Of a stretch of DNA of 64,000 bases, positions 1 to 14,000 are shown piece after piece; positions within the stretch are counted from its first letter, which is position 1; every line of letters starts with the position of its first letter. The position numbers were made by a program, and so were the translations under genes. This DNA is from Mimachlamys varia (taxonomy: Eukaryota > Mollusca > Bivalvia > Pectinida > Pectinidae): NCBI GenBank assembly GCA_947623455.1, contig OX392540.1:26964410-27028409 (forward strand). The letters run 5' to 3'. The notes below the pieces were generated by a model. The model saw only the letters and a list, made by a program, of their open reading frames with translations. It did not search any database and was not told the origin of the DNA.

Positions 1-1798
1 CTCCCCATATCTTAATACGTTCTATCAGACCACAAACACACAGATACTCCCCATATCTTAATACATTCTATCAGACCACAAACAGACAGATACTCCCATA
101 TCTTAATACATTCTATCAGACCACAAACAGACAGATACTCCCATATCTTAATACATTCTGTCAGACCACAAACAGGCAGATGCTCCCCATATCTTAATAC
201 ATTCTATCAGACCACAAACAGACAGATACTCCCCATATCTTAATACATTCTATCAGACCACAAACAGACAGATACTCCCCATATCTTAATACATCCTGTC
301 AGACCACAAACAGACAGATACTCCCCATATCTTAATACATTCCATCAGACCACAAACATACAGATACTCCCCATATCTTAATATATTCTATCAGACCACA
401 AACAGACAGAACCTCCGGTATCTTAATACATTCTATCAGACCACAAACAGACAGATACTCCCCATATCTTAATACATCCTGTCAGACCACAAACAGACAG
501 ATACTCCCCATATCTTAATACATTCTATCACACCACAAACACACAGATACTCCCCATATCTTAATACGTTCTATCAGACCACAAACACACGGATACTCCC
601 CATATCTTAATACACTCTATCAGACCACAAACAGACAGATACTCCCATATCTTAATACATTCTATCAGACCACAAACAGACAGATACTCCCCATATCTTA
701 ATACATTCTATCAGACCACAAATAGACAGATACTCCCATATCTTAATACATCCTGTCAGACCACAAACAGACAGATACTCCCCATATCTTAATACATTCT
801 ATCAGACCGCAAACAGACAGATACTCCCCATATCTTAATACATTCTGTCAGACCACAAACAGACAGATACTCCCCATATCTTAATATATTCTATCAGACC
901 ACAAACAGACAGATACTCCCCATATCTTAATACATCCTGTCAGACCACAAACAGACAGATACTCCCCATATCTTAATACATTCTATCACACCACATACAC
1001 ACAGATACTCCCCATATCTTAATACGTTCTATCAGACCACAAACACACAGATACTCCCCATATCTTAATACATTCTATCAGACCACAAACAGACAGATAC
1101 TCCCATATCTTAATACATTCTATCAGACCACAAACAGACAGATACTCCCATATCTTAATACATTCTGTCAGACCACAAACAGGCAGATGCTCCCCATATC
1201 TTAATACATCCTGTCAGACCACAAACAGACAGATACTCCCATATCTTAATACATTCTATCAGACCACAAACAGACAGATACTCCCATATCTTAATACATT
1301 CTATCAGACCACAAACAGACAGATACTCCCCATATCTTAATACATCCTGTCAGACCACAAACAGACATATACTCCCCATATCTTAATACATTCTATCAGA
1401 CCACAAACAGACAGATACTCTCATATCTTAATACATTCTATCAGACCACAAACAGATAGATACTCCCATATCTTAATACATTTATCAGACCACAAACAGA
1501 CAGATACTCCCCATATCTTAATACATTCTATCAGACCACAAACAGACAGATACTCCAATATCTTAATACATCCTGTCAGACCACAAACAGACAGTTACTC
1601 CCCATATCTTAATACGTTCTATCAGACCACAAACAGACAGATACTCCCCATATCTTAATACACTCTATCAGACCACAAACAGACAGATACTCCCATATCT
1701 TAATACATTCTATCAGACCACAAACAGACAGATACTCCCATATCTTAATACACTCTATCAGACCACAAACAGACAGATACTCCCATATCTTAATACAT
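1..1798. repeat. 46-bp minisatellite, array A (in RCC1L copy A intron)
   Basis: About 39 tandem copies of a 45-46 bp unit with the core ATATCTTAATACATTCTATC followed by an AGACCACAAACAGACAGATA-type half. Units differ mainly by three or four C residues before ATATC and by TTCTATC versus TCCTGTC. The array runs off the left edge of the window and stops sharply at about 1,798. It lies downstream (minus strand) of the RCC1L exon at 1,960-2,045, so it is intronic; the same array in copy B (34,375-38,536) has about 91 units. Apparent reading frames here are products of the repeat, not genes. Confidence 0.95.
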
Positions 1799-1959
1799 AA
1801 AGAGATTGTGACCAGCATATAAAACAAGATTTGCGAATGTTTCGAAGTTTGAAATAGATGTTTTAATAGACAATGATGACTTATAATGTCTTCAAACAGT
1901 TTATCACACTTGAAGTATAACTACCTGCCCAAATTCCAGTGGGCGTGTAAACAACTGAC

Positions 1960-2045
1960 CTTCAGAGGATAATACTGATCTCGCTCGACACATAACCCCA
2001 GACAGCCACTCCTGTTCTTCCCCCAAGTATACACATTCCCAGAAC
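1960..2045 (-). CDS. RCC1L: RCC1L copy A exon (penultimate, blade VYTWGKNRSGCLGL)
   Basis: 86-bp exon with acceptor TTGCCTTTCAG before 2045 and donor AAG|GTCAGT at 1960/1959. It encodes SGNVYTWGKNRSGCLGL and then an acidic stretch ending DQYYPLK. I chose the GTCAGT donor because its phase 0 joins exactly to the last exon seen in copy B (VSMPAETFDIVCGVD). A second GT (CAG|GTAGTT at 1925/1924) would add residues unlike the family. Relative to copy B it has K instead of R (WGKN versus WGRN) and C instead of Y (GLCVE versus GLYVE). Confidence 0.85.
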
Positions 2046-5000
2046 CTGAAAGGCAAAAAAAAAATTAACAAGTAGACGAGTGAAACACATAATGACAGGT
2101 ACTGCCAAACAAGCCATAAACTGTTATCATGGTTTGGTTTTTTTTGTACCCTGCCGGTGAACCAGAGGTTACTATATTGTGTGTCTCTGTCTGACTGTCT
2201 GTCCGACCGTCTGTCTGTCCTTCTGTTTGTCTGTCCTTCTGTTTGTGCAGATGTTGGTTTACGGACAATTTCTTGAGAAATGATGGATGGATTTTGTTGA
2301 AACTTCATACAATGTTAACTTACGCGGTAATACAGAGTGGGATTGGGTTTGGGGTCAAAAGGTCAAAAAGGTCAAAAAGTTCACTGTTGCTAAAAATAGA
2401 TATTTTTGTCAAATTTTCTTTTCATGATGATAACTTCAGCAAGGATTGATGGATTTTGCTGAAACTTCATACAAAGCCAGATGAGATAATGCAGAGTGGG
2501 ATTGAGCTGGGGTCAGGTCGACTGTTGCTAAAAATACAGTGTACCCTCGACCTATCGCCACCCGAATCTACCGCCACCTTGCATACCGCCACCTAAACTT
2601 CTAGAACGGATTTCCCTCTTTTATAATTCCCTTGTTAAGTTTGCCACCCTCGCATATCGCCATCTGCCACATCCTTTAAAATACAAACGCCCCAAATCGC
2701 AATAAATTTCCCTCAACGATATCACCATTTTGTTCTGTTTTTGGAGATAGAGGAATACTTTATTGTTCTATTTATAGACATAAGGGTATTTCCAGTTTTC
2801 AAAGCTTGCGCAACTTGTACATGCAGGTAACTTAGCTTTACGTCAGTCTGAATGCTTTTCTATCACTTGGGATGCTTGATATTATGATGTTTTCATTGTG
2901 TCACTACCACACATACTTATGGCTTGGTTTGTAATAAAAACATGACTGATTTTTACTCACATTGTGTTCTGATTGTGTATGGTATTAACGTTTGGCTTCG
3001 TCAGTCAAGATGGAAACTCACAAGCCGAAAGCATGCCCGAATATTTTTGCATAAAGTTTGATAGAATTATGAGCGGATGGCATGCGGCCAAAACAGATCA
3101 ATAACTAATTTCAAATATAACTTTGTGCCAATGTTGATCTAAATGTATATGACGATATAATACTAAGCTTGTAATTAATAAAATGTTGGAAATGCAATCT
3201 ATTATATAATTTCATGGTTATAATTTTCATAATTTGATACTATCGCCACCTTTGTTATACCGCCATAATTGCTGTGGACGAAAGGTTGCTGTATAACGAG
3301 GGTACACTGTACATCTTTTTCGTCAAATTTTAATTTCCTGATGATAACTTCAGAAAGGATTGATTGGTTGTAACTTCTTAAAATCTTTGTTTATCAGGTA
3401 ATAATGAGTGGGATTGTGTTTGGAGTCAAAAGGTCACCATATTTTCATTTCACGCTCAGCCTCATACAACAGTTAAGAAATGATTGTTAAAATGCCACAG
3501 CCGTTCATTGCTATCAAGGTCTATGTTGCTTAGAAATTAATTGACGGCAGGGGACGAGTGTTGCAAACAAAGCTAAACTTGTCTACTTACATCCTGTAAA
3601 CAACTAAGGTCACTTAAAGTCAAGGACCTGATGTATGTATTGATTGCTAGTGTACTTGGGAGGGTGTGGTATGTATATATGTAAATCTCTTTGCAATAGT
3701 CAAGAACTTTTGCAAATTTAAAGTGCTACCATACAGAAGTAAACTGCCACAGGCCCCCAACAGAACACCCCACCCATTTAAAAGTTATGACTCAGGAGCT
3801 GAGTTTGCAAGGGCATTGCAGAACCTGGGATCAAATCTTAAATCATGTTTGTGATCATCTCTTAATGTCCAGCAATTGTATATAGTTTTATGGTGGGATC
3901 TCAACTCTTTAAAAGTTATGATTCAGAAGTTGATTCTGCTATTGAGGGGCTCATCCCTGGACCAATCATGATATCATGATTGTGTTAGTCTCTTTATGCC
4001 AAGCAATGTTTTATATGGATAAAGGGTGGGGATCACAACCAAATCCAAGTTAAAATAGTAGCGATTTAAAAGTCTTTACCTATTTAAGGCTTTACCTATT
4101 TTCTCAATAGGCCCTGTCCTTCCAGCCCCAGGGAGGTCAGAGTCACCATTTATGCAAAATCTGTTTGTTGTACCCAAAGGATGTTTCTGAACAAATTGGG
4201 TTAAATTTCATTCAGTACTTTATGACAAGTAGCGATTTAAAAGACTTTACCTCGATTTCCCCTCATACGCCCCGCCCTTCTGGCCTCAGAGGTGTCAGTC
4301 ACCATTTATGCAAAATCTGTTCCCCTGCCCAAAAGGATGTTTCTGATAAAGATGGGTTAAAATCCATTCAGTTCTTTATGACAAGTAGCGATTTTAAAGG
4401 CTTTACTTCTATTTCCCCTATTGGGCCCCACCCCTCTGGCCCCATGGAGGATTCAGAGTTGCAATTTATGCAAAATCTGTTCCCCTTCCACTCAGGATGT
4501 TTCTGACCAATTTTTGTTCAAATCATTGCAGTGCTTGCAGTGCTTTATGACAAGTAAGAGTTTTAAGGGAATGTTGACAGACGACGGATGGATGATGAAA
4601 GCCACACCATGGCATACGCTCACCGGCCCTTCAGGTGAGCTAAAAAGTGTGAAAATAAAATTCTATTTACCTTGATGACATATGTGAATTCCAAATCTAA
4701 GTCTGGAATAGCTGATTATGAAATTTCAAGGTTAAATGAGTTGATAAATAGCCTATAATAGTCCTTTGTTTTGAGTTTATAATAGGATATTATTTATTGT
4801 AGGGCGTGTATTGTAAACGACATACTTGACAAGGCGAGATAGTGACCAATGCCACATTTGAGATCCACCAGTCTACTACGTGCATCCAAATCATATTGTC
4901 CAAATAATGCTGGCGGTATTTTCTGTGGAGTTTCTGCCGATTCCAAATTTGGACCTTTGCCAAGAATCCCATATCCCCACACGTAAACATGACCTTTTTC

Positions 5001-8000
5001 TAAAAAGAAATATAAACAAAATTAAAGCATGGATGGGACGGGGGGGGGGGGGGGGGGGGGGGGTATACCTACAAATGAACAGTACAGTATAACTTGTCTA
5101 AACACACCCTTGTCTAACCAGAAACCGTGTCTAAACTAAAAAGTTTTTTTTTTGTAAACCAGTCAAAATGTTGGTCCTGAGGACTTGCAGTTTAGAAAGA
5201 TTATACTGAATTACAAATGAAACATTACAATGTGACAAGTCACTTTCCAATACTTTAGTACGAGGATAATCTTTGCTGTATTCGACAGTTGACCTTTAAT
5301 TTTGAAAAAAAACAATATCTACATCAACAGCAACGGGAAGCCAAACCCGAACAACTCAGGATCTTGAATGTAATGGGATTGTATTAAACCCTCAATTAAG
5401 CTTGAAATAACAATTATTTTCTTTACCCATTTTCTAAACCCCTATTAGGTCGAATATGACAACTGAAGCCACTAGTTTTTTAACCATTTTCTAACTCCCC
5501 GATTATGTTGAAAATGACAAACAAAGCCCCTAGACTTTTACCCATTTTCTAAACACTCAATTATGCTGGAAATGACAACTGAAGCATTCATTTTAACCTA
5601 CCTGTTAACAGGGCACACACTGACCCTCCAGCCACTGTACCCTACCTGTTAACAGGGCACACACTGACCCTCCAGCCACTGTACCCTACCTGTTAACAGG
5701 GCACACAATGACCCTCCAGCCGCCACTGTAACCTACCTGTTAACAGGGCACACACTGACCCTCCAGCCACTAACCTACCTGTTAACAGGGCACACACTGA
5801 CCCTCCAGCCACTATAACCTACCTGTTAACAGGGCACACATACTGACCCTCCAGCCACTGTAACCTACCTGTTAACAGGGCACACACTGACCCTCCAGCC
5901 ACTGTAACCTACCTGTTAACAGGGCACACATTGATCCTCCAGCCACTGTAACCTACCTGTTAACAGGGCACACACTGACCCTCCAGCCACTGTACCTACC
6001 TGTTAACAGGGCACACACTGACCCTCCAGCCACTGTAACCTACCTGTTAACAGGGCACACACTGACCCTCCAGCCACTGTACCTACCTGTTAACAGGACA
6101 CACACTGACCCTCCAGTCACTGTACCTACCTGTTAACAGGGCACACACATTGACCCTCCAGCCACTGTACCTACCTGTTAACAGGGTACACATTGACCCT
6201 CCAGTCACTGTACATACCTGTTAACAGGACACACACTGACCCTTCAGCCACTGTAACCTACCTGTTAACAGGACACACACTGACCCATCCAGCCACTGTA
6301 ACCTACCTGTTAACAGGACACACATTGACCCTCCAGCCACTGTTACCTACCTGTTAACAGGGCACACATTGACCCTCCAGCCACGGTAACCTACCTGTTA
6401 ACAGGACACACACTGACCCTCCAGCCACTGTAACCTACCTGTTAACAGGGCACACATTGACCCTCCAGCCACTGTACCTACCTGTTAACAGGGCACACAT
6501 TGACCCTCCAGCCACGGTAACCTACCTGTTAACAGGACACACACTGACCCTCCAGTCACTGTACCTACCTGTTAACAGGGCACACACATTGACCCTCCAG
6601 CCACTGTACCTACCTGTTAACAGGGTACACATTGACCCTCCAGCCACTGTAACCTACCTGTTAACAGGGTACACATTGACCCTCCAGCCACTGTTACCTA
6701 CCTGTTAACAGGGTACACATTGACCCTCCAGCCACTGTAACCTATCTGTTAACAGGGCACACATTGACCCTCCAGCCACTGTAACCTACCTGTTAACAGG
6801 GTACACATTGACCCTCCAGCCACTGTTACCTACCTGTTAACAGGGCACACATTGATCCTCCAGCCACTGCCTTCTGTATTCTCCCACAACTGTTCACTGG
6901 TAAATGTCTCGGTATGTTAACCTGGGTGTACTCCGTTACCATAGCTAGCTGGTTGTATTCCGAGTTTCCCCAACCAAAAAGTTCTCCTTCATCGGATACT
7001 GCCAGCACACAGTCCACAGCGCCACCTACGTCCTTTACCTTGACACCTTGAAGGTCACCTTGTACTAGGGTTGGTCGATGCTCCGAGTTATAATGACCTT
7101 GACCTATAAAATATAAGGAAGAACAGAAACAGCTGTAAGAAGCAGTACAGTAAATTAAGTTGGGTCTAATAATAGATTTGATCCACATCAATACTATTTG
7201 GTGGTGTAATGATTCACCGATGCATCAATGTATTATTTGACTTGGTTTGGTATCGTGATACCTAAAATGAGCTACTCTAGAAACTTGTTGCTACTCTAGC
7301 AATAGTAGCGACTGTTCCAGCAATAAGTCGCTTGTTAGTGTTATTTTTAAATTTCAATCAGCCAAAAGCATTGGATACTAAAACACCATCTGTTTACTGT
7401 AATGAAAGTGGGAAAGGGCTCAAGTATTCCAGAACACATTTATAACTTTGAAATTGCTATGACATTGACAACAATGCACATTATAGTTAAATCTCAGTCC
7501 ACTGCTTCGTTGTAACGGCCTCTGCAGTATTTAAACAAGCAAAACTTTTGTTGAAGTCTATTAGCGTGTTCCATTTAGCAGAACGTTCCAGATGTGTCAA
7601 CTTGGAACTGGTCTGCTTCATGGAACAGAACGTGCTGAATTACGTTCCTGCGGGTGAAAATCTAATAATTGAAAAGGAAAAAGAAACAATTTTCCTAGAA
7701 ATACCCAAAACTTTTCCGGCGTAAAATCTGCAAAACAACGTGAGTAATCTCTTTAATTTACAAATTTTACATACTATGATGCCACTTGGAGTCGGTAGTG
7801 ATATATTTTACTGATGAAATGTTGTTTAACTGTTTACTCTGAAATGCAGACCTTTCACTGGCCGCCATATTGGATCCAACTTGGAACCCTTAAACGGGTC
7901 GTTCCCGATGAACCGGTTTGTAAACTTTATCAATTGAAAACTAAACAGGAAAATAAACAAAATAGAAAACTGTTTCACGTGTTGATTTGCCTGTTTATGT

Positions 8001-11000
8001 CGTATCAATTCCACAGACAACACTACAGAGGCTTCTTTCAAATGTGACTTGTAGGTATAAAAGTTAAACTGGCAATTAATGGAATGGTCATTGCCAGTTT
8101 GTTGGTTTCTCATATATCGTGATAAGTATCTTATCATGACCCTTGTATCATGATATATATCGTACTGTCAACCCCCTTGAGATACACAGTTCTAATACTA
8201 ATGCATGTATTTTCTCAATTTTCAGAATGTGAATCAGATTACAATGAAGATTCAGAGATATATTTACCAAGTTGTAGTGTTTCTAGCATCGATCTTGTGA
8301 CTCTAGACTTGAGGATATAACTAATGAAATCTACCACCTCTAAATAATCAAACTATCTACCCATCAGCCCACCCACCTGTCTGTCCATCAGTCTACCCAC
8401 CTGTCTGTCCATCAGTCTACCCATCTGTCTGAAACTAACCTACCCACTTGTCTGTCCCCAGTCTACCTATCTGTCTGTCCATCACCCTACCAACCTGTCT
8501 GTCCATCAGCCTACCCACCTGTCTGTCCATCAGCCTACCCACCTGTCTGTCCACCAGCATACTCACCTGTCTGTCCATCAGTCTACCCACCTGTCTGTCC
8601 ATCAGCCTACCCACCTGTCTGTCCAACAACCTACCCACCTGTCTGTCCATCAACCTACCAGTCGGTCCCCAGTCTACCTATCTGTCTGTCCATCACCCTA
8701 CCAACCTGTCTGTCCATCAGCCTACCCACCTGTCTGTCCATCAGCCTACCCACCTGTCTGTCCACCAGCATACTCACCTGTCTGTCCATCAGTCTACCCA
8801 CCTGTCTGTCCATCAGCCTACCCACCTGTCTGTCCAACAACCTACCCACCTGTCTGTCCATCAACCTACCAGTCGGTCCCCAGTCTACCTATCTGTCTGT
8901 CCATCACCCTACCAAACTGTCTGTCCATCAGCCTACCCACCTGTCTGTCCATCAGCCTACCCACCTGTCTGTCCACCAGCATACTCACCTGTCTGTCCAT
9001 CAGTCTACCCACCTGTCTGTCCATCAGCCTACCCACCTGTCTGTCCAACAACCTACCCACCTGTCTGTCCATCAACCTACCAGTCGGTCACCAGTCTACC
9101 TACCTGTACGTCCATCAGCCTACCCACCTGTCTGTCCATCAGTCTACCCACCTGTTTGTCCATCAGTCTACCCATCTGTCTGAAACTAACCTACCCACTT
9201 GTCTGTCCCCAGTCTACCTATCTGTCTGTCCATCAGCCTACCAACCTGTCTGTCCACCAGCCTACCCACCTGTCTGTCCATCAGCCTACCCACCTGTCTG
9301 TTCATCAGCCTACCCACCTGTCTGTCCACCAGCATACTCACCTGTCTGTCCATCAGTCTACCCACCTGTCTGTCCATCAGCCTACCAACCTGTCTGTCTA
9401 TCAGCCTACCCACCTGTCTGTCCATCAGCCTACCCACCTGTTTGTCCATCAGCCTACCCACCTGTCTGTCCAACAACCTACCCACCTGTCTGTCCATCAA
9501 CCTACCAGTCGTTCACCAGTCTACCTACCTGTATGTCCATCAGTCTACCCACCTGTCTGTCCATCAGTCTACCCTCCTGTCTGTCCATCTACCTACCCAC
9601 TTGTCTGTCAATCAGTCTATCCACCTCTCTGTCCATCTACCTACCCATCTGTCTGTCCATCAGTCTACCCACCTGTCTGTCCACCAGTCTACCCATCTGT
9701 CTGTCCATCATTCTACCCACCTGTCTGTCCATCAGTCTACCCACCTGTCTGTCCACCAGTCTACCCATCTGCCTGTCCATCAGTCTACCCACCTATCTGT
9801 TCATCTATTGACACACCAGCCTGTCCATCAGTCTACCCACCTGTCTGTCCATCAGTCTAACCATCTATCTGTCCATCAGTCTACCCACTTGTCTGTCCAT
9901 CAACCTACCCACCTGTCTGTCCATCGGTCTACCCACCTGTCTGTCGATCTACTTACCCATCTGTCTGTCCATCAGTCTACCCACCTTTCTGTCATCAGTC
10001 TACCCACCTGTCTGTCCATAAACCTACCCACCTGTCTGTCAATCAGTCTACCCACCTGTATGTCCATCAGCCTATACACTTGTCTGTCCATCAACCTACC
10101 CACCTGTCTGGCCATCAGTCTACCCACCTGTCTGTCCATCTACCTACCCATCTGTTTGTCCACCAGTCTACCCATCTGCTTGTCCATTAGTCTATCCACC
10201 TGTCTGTCCATCAGTCTACCCACCTGTCTGTCCATCAGTCTACCCACCTGCCTGTCCATCAGTCTAACCATCAGTCCACTCATCAGTCTACCCACTTGTC
10301 TGTCCATCAACCTACCCACCTGTCTGTCCATCAGTCTACCCACCTGACTGTCCATCTACCTACCCGTCTGTCTGTCCATCAGTCTACCCACCTTTCTGTC
10401 ATCAGTCTACCCACCTGTCTGTCCATCAACCTACCCACCTGTCTGTCCATCAACCTAACCACCTGTCTGTCCATCTACCTACCCATCTGTCTGTCCATCA
10501 GCCTACCCACTGGTCTGTCCATCAACCTACCCACCTGTTTGTCCATCAGCCTACCCACCTGTCTGTCCAACAACCTACCCACCTGTCTGTCCATCAACCT
10601 ACCAGTCGGTCACCAGTCTACCTACCTGTATGTCCATCAGTCTACCCACCTGTCTGTCCATCAGTCTAACCACCTGTCTGTCCATCTACCTACCCTTTTG
10701 TCTGTCCACCAGTCTACCCACCTGTCTGTCCATCAGCCTACCCACCGGTCTGTCCATCAACCTAGCCACCTGTCTGTCCATCTACCTACCCACCTGTCTG
10801 TCCTCCAGTCTACCCATCTGCCTGTCCATCAGTCTACCCACCTGTCTGTCCATCTACCTACACACCTGTCTGTCAGCAGTCTACCTACCTGTCTGTCCAT
10901 CTACCTACCCACCTGTCTGTCCACCAGTCTACCCATCTGTCTGTCCACCAGTCTATCTACCTGTCTGTACATCAGTCTACCTACCTGTCTGTCTATCTAC

Positions 11001-14000
11001 CTACCCACCTGTCTGTCCATCAGTCTACCCACCTGTCTGTTCATCAGTCTTACCATCTGTCTGTCCATCAGTCTACCCACCTGTCTATCCATCAGTCTAC
11101 CCACCTGTCTGTCCATCTGTCTACCCACCTGTCTGTCTACCAGTCTAACCACCTGTCTGTCCATCTACCTACCTACCTGTCTGTCCATCAGTCTAACCAT
11201 CTGTCTGTCCATCAGTCTACCCACCTGCCTGTCCATCAGTCTAATTCATTTAGAAACAATAGTATATTCAGATGTGTAAAAGGAATTAATAGCAGTACAA
11301 TCAGACTACCTGTCGTTTGGCTACCGCCATTACGAGATTTGAGATAGGCCTACAAGCAAGTAAATAGCTTAAGAAATCTGAGAAAACAAGGTAAAATTAA
11401 CACAATGAGTCTCTCACTATTTTGTCAGTTATTCTGTGGATAACTTAAATTGTGTTTTAGAAGACCGGCACAGAGAATGTCTGCGAGTCTGCAACTATTT
11501 CGTCTGTGGCCTGTCCATCAGTCTAACCATCAGTCCACCCATCAGTCTACCCACCTGTCTGTACATCAGCCTACCCACCTGTCTGTCATTAGTCTACCCA
11601 CCTGTCTGTCCATCAGTCTACCCATTTGTCTGTCCATCAGTCTACCCACCTGTCTGTACATCAGCCTACCCACCTGTCTGTCGACCAGTCTACCCACCTG
11701 TTTGTCCATCAGCGTACCCACCTGTCTGTCCATCAGCCTACCCACCTGTCTACCCATCAGCCTACCCACCTGTCTGTCCATCAGTCTACCTACCTGTCTG
11801 TACATCAGCCTACCCACCTGTCTGTCCATCAGTCTACCCACCTGTCTGTCCATCAGTCTACCTACCTGTCTGTACATCAGCCTACCCACCTGTCTGTCCA
11901 CAAGTCTAACCATCTGTCTGTCCATCAGTCTACCGACTGTCTGTCTATCAGTCTAACCACCTGCCTGTCCATCAGTCTAACCATCTGTCTGTCCATCAGT
12001 CTACCTACCTGTCTGTACATCAGCCTACCCATCAGTCTGTCCATCAGTCTACCTACCTGTCTGTACATCAGCCTACACACCTGTCTTTCCATCAGTCTAC
12101 CCACCTGTCTGTCCATCAGTCTACCCACCTGTCTGTCCATCAGTCTACCTACCTGTCTGTACATCAGCCTACCCACCTGTCTGTCCATCAGTCTACCGAC
12201 TGTCTGTCTATCAGTCTAACCACCTGCCTGTCCATCAGTCTAACCATCTGTCTGTCCATCAGTCTACCTACCTGTCTGTACATCAGCCTACCCACCTGTC
12301 TGTCCATCAGTCTACCTACCTGTCTGTACATCAGCCTACACACCTGTCTTTCCATCAGTCTACCCACCTGTCTGTCCATCAGTCTACCCACCTGTCTGTC
12401 CATCAGTCTACCTACCTGTCTGTACATCAGCCTACCCACCTGTCTGTCCACCAGTCTACCCATCTGTCTGTCCATCAGTCTACCCACCTGTCTGTCTATC
12501 AGTCTAACCACCTGCCTGTCCATCAGTCTAACCACCTGCCTGTCCATCAGTCTAACCATCTGTCTGTCCATCAGTCTACCTACCTGTCTGTACATCAGCC
12601 TACCCACCTGTCTGTCCATCAGTCTACCTACCTGTCTGTCCATCAGCCTACCCACCTGTCTTTCCATCAGTCTACCCACCTGTCTGTCCATCAGTCTACC
12701 CACCTGTCTGTCCATCAGTCTACCTACCTGTCTGTACATCAGACTACCCACCTGTCTGTCCACCAGTCTACCCATCTGTCTGTCCATCAGTCTACCCACC
12801 TGTCTGTCTATCAGTCTAACCACCTGCCTGTCCATCAGTCTAACCATCTGTCTGTCCATCAGTCTACCTACCTGTCTGTCCATCAGTCTACCCACTTGTC
12901 TGTCCATCAGTCTACATGTCTGTCTGTCCATCAGTCTACCCACTTGTCTGTCCATCAGTCTACCCACCTGTCTGTCCATCAGCCTATCTTTCTGTCTGTC
13001 CATCAATCTACTTACCTGTCTGTCCGTCAGCTCCCATTCCACAGCTGTACAATTCTCCAGCAGAGGTCAGGAACAGCGTGTGATCCTGTCCACAAACAAC
13101 CTACAATAACAGGGATAAATATACCAAACATACACAGGACATATAAACCATTGACAACATACCGTATATCCTGTTATTTACGTTGGGGAAAATAATTTCA
13201 TTCTTTCGAAGTACAAAAAAAGGATATTTTATATGTCCTTTTACATCCAGTGTGCAAAATTTAAATTTATTGAAATTTAATTTCATCATTTTTAAGAAAT
13301 TCTGATACGTCATATAAACAGGCTATACTGTTATCATCTTAGCCCTTATATTTCTGATAACTTCTCTCAGTGAAATACATAACCTTGATTGAAAAGTGAA
13401 GTGTACCCTCGTTATACTGCCACCTTTTGTCGAAAGCAATTATGGCGGTATAACGAGGGTGGCAATAGTATCAAATTATGAAAATTATAACCATGAATTA
13501 AACGGCATAATAGATTGCATTTCCAACATTTTATTAAAAACAAGCTTAGTATTATATCGTCATATAGATCTACATTGGCACAAATCTGAAAATAGTTATT
13601 GATCTGCTTTTGCTGCATGTCATTCCAAATGGAACACTAAAGAGTTCCACGATCTCCAAAATTTTGACAGATATTGATGTCTGGTACGGGTTCCTCTGGT
13701 TAGTTTAATTTTTTTTCTTGAAATAGTACACTACAAGCAAATACAAATTATAGTCACAAAAAACCTTGTGGAAATTTTCTGTTATTTAAGTAATGACAGA
13801 AAGATACTTACACTTTGATTTTGTAAATTAGAAAAAATATTACTAATTTTTCAATCACTTACATGTATTGGCCAAAGAAACATACTATCCTTTCATTTCG
13901 TGTAGAGTACATAAGGAACAATTGAACATACAACAAAATTCTTGAAAGTAATGACAGAAAGATATCTGAAAATTTGGTTACCTTGACAATGTTGTCTGGT

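Noticed and set aside
1..1798. Possible CRISPR array (46-bp regular repeats)
   Set aside because: No unique spacers: the whole unit repeats. The context is a spliced animal gene.
1925..1959. Longer version of the 86-bp RCC1L exon using donor CAG|GTAGTT at 1,925
   Set aside because: It breaks the phase to the last exon (VSMPAETFDIVCGVD) and adds residues not seen in the family. GTCAGT at 1,959 gives the family sequence.
1904..2308. 134-residue minus-strand gene across 1,904-2,308
   Set aside because: Only 1,960-2,045 is exon. The rest is intron and microsatellite translated in frame.
8448..9860. Long open frames in the 24-bp arrays (up to about 470-540 residues, also 49-57 kb)
   Set aside because: The 24-bp unit is a multiple of three with few stops, so frames stay open on both strands in several registers. 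The peptides are 8-residue repeats with no domain, and the array lies inside an RCC1L intron.
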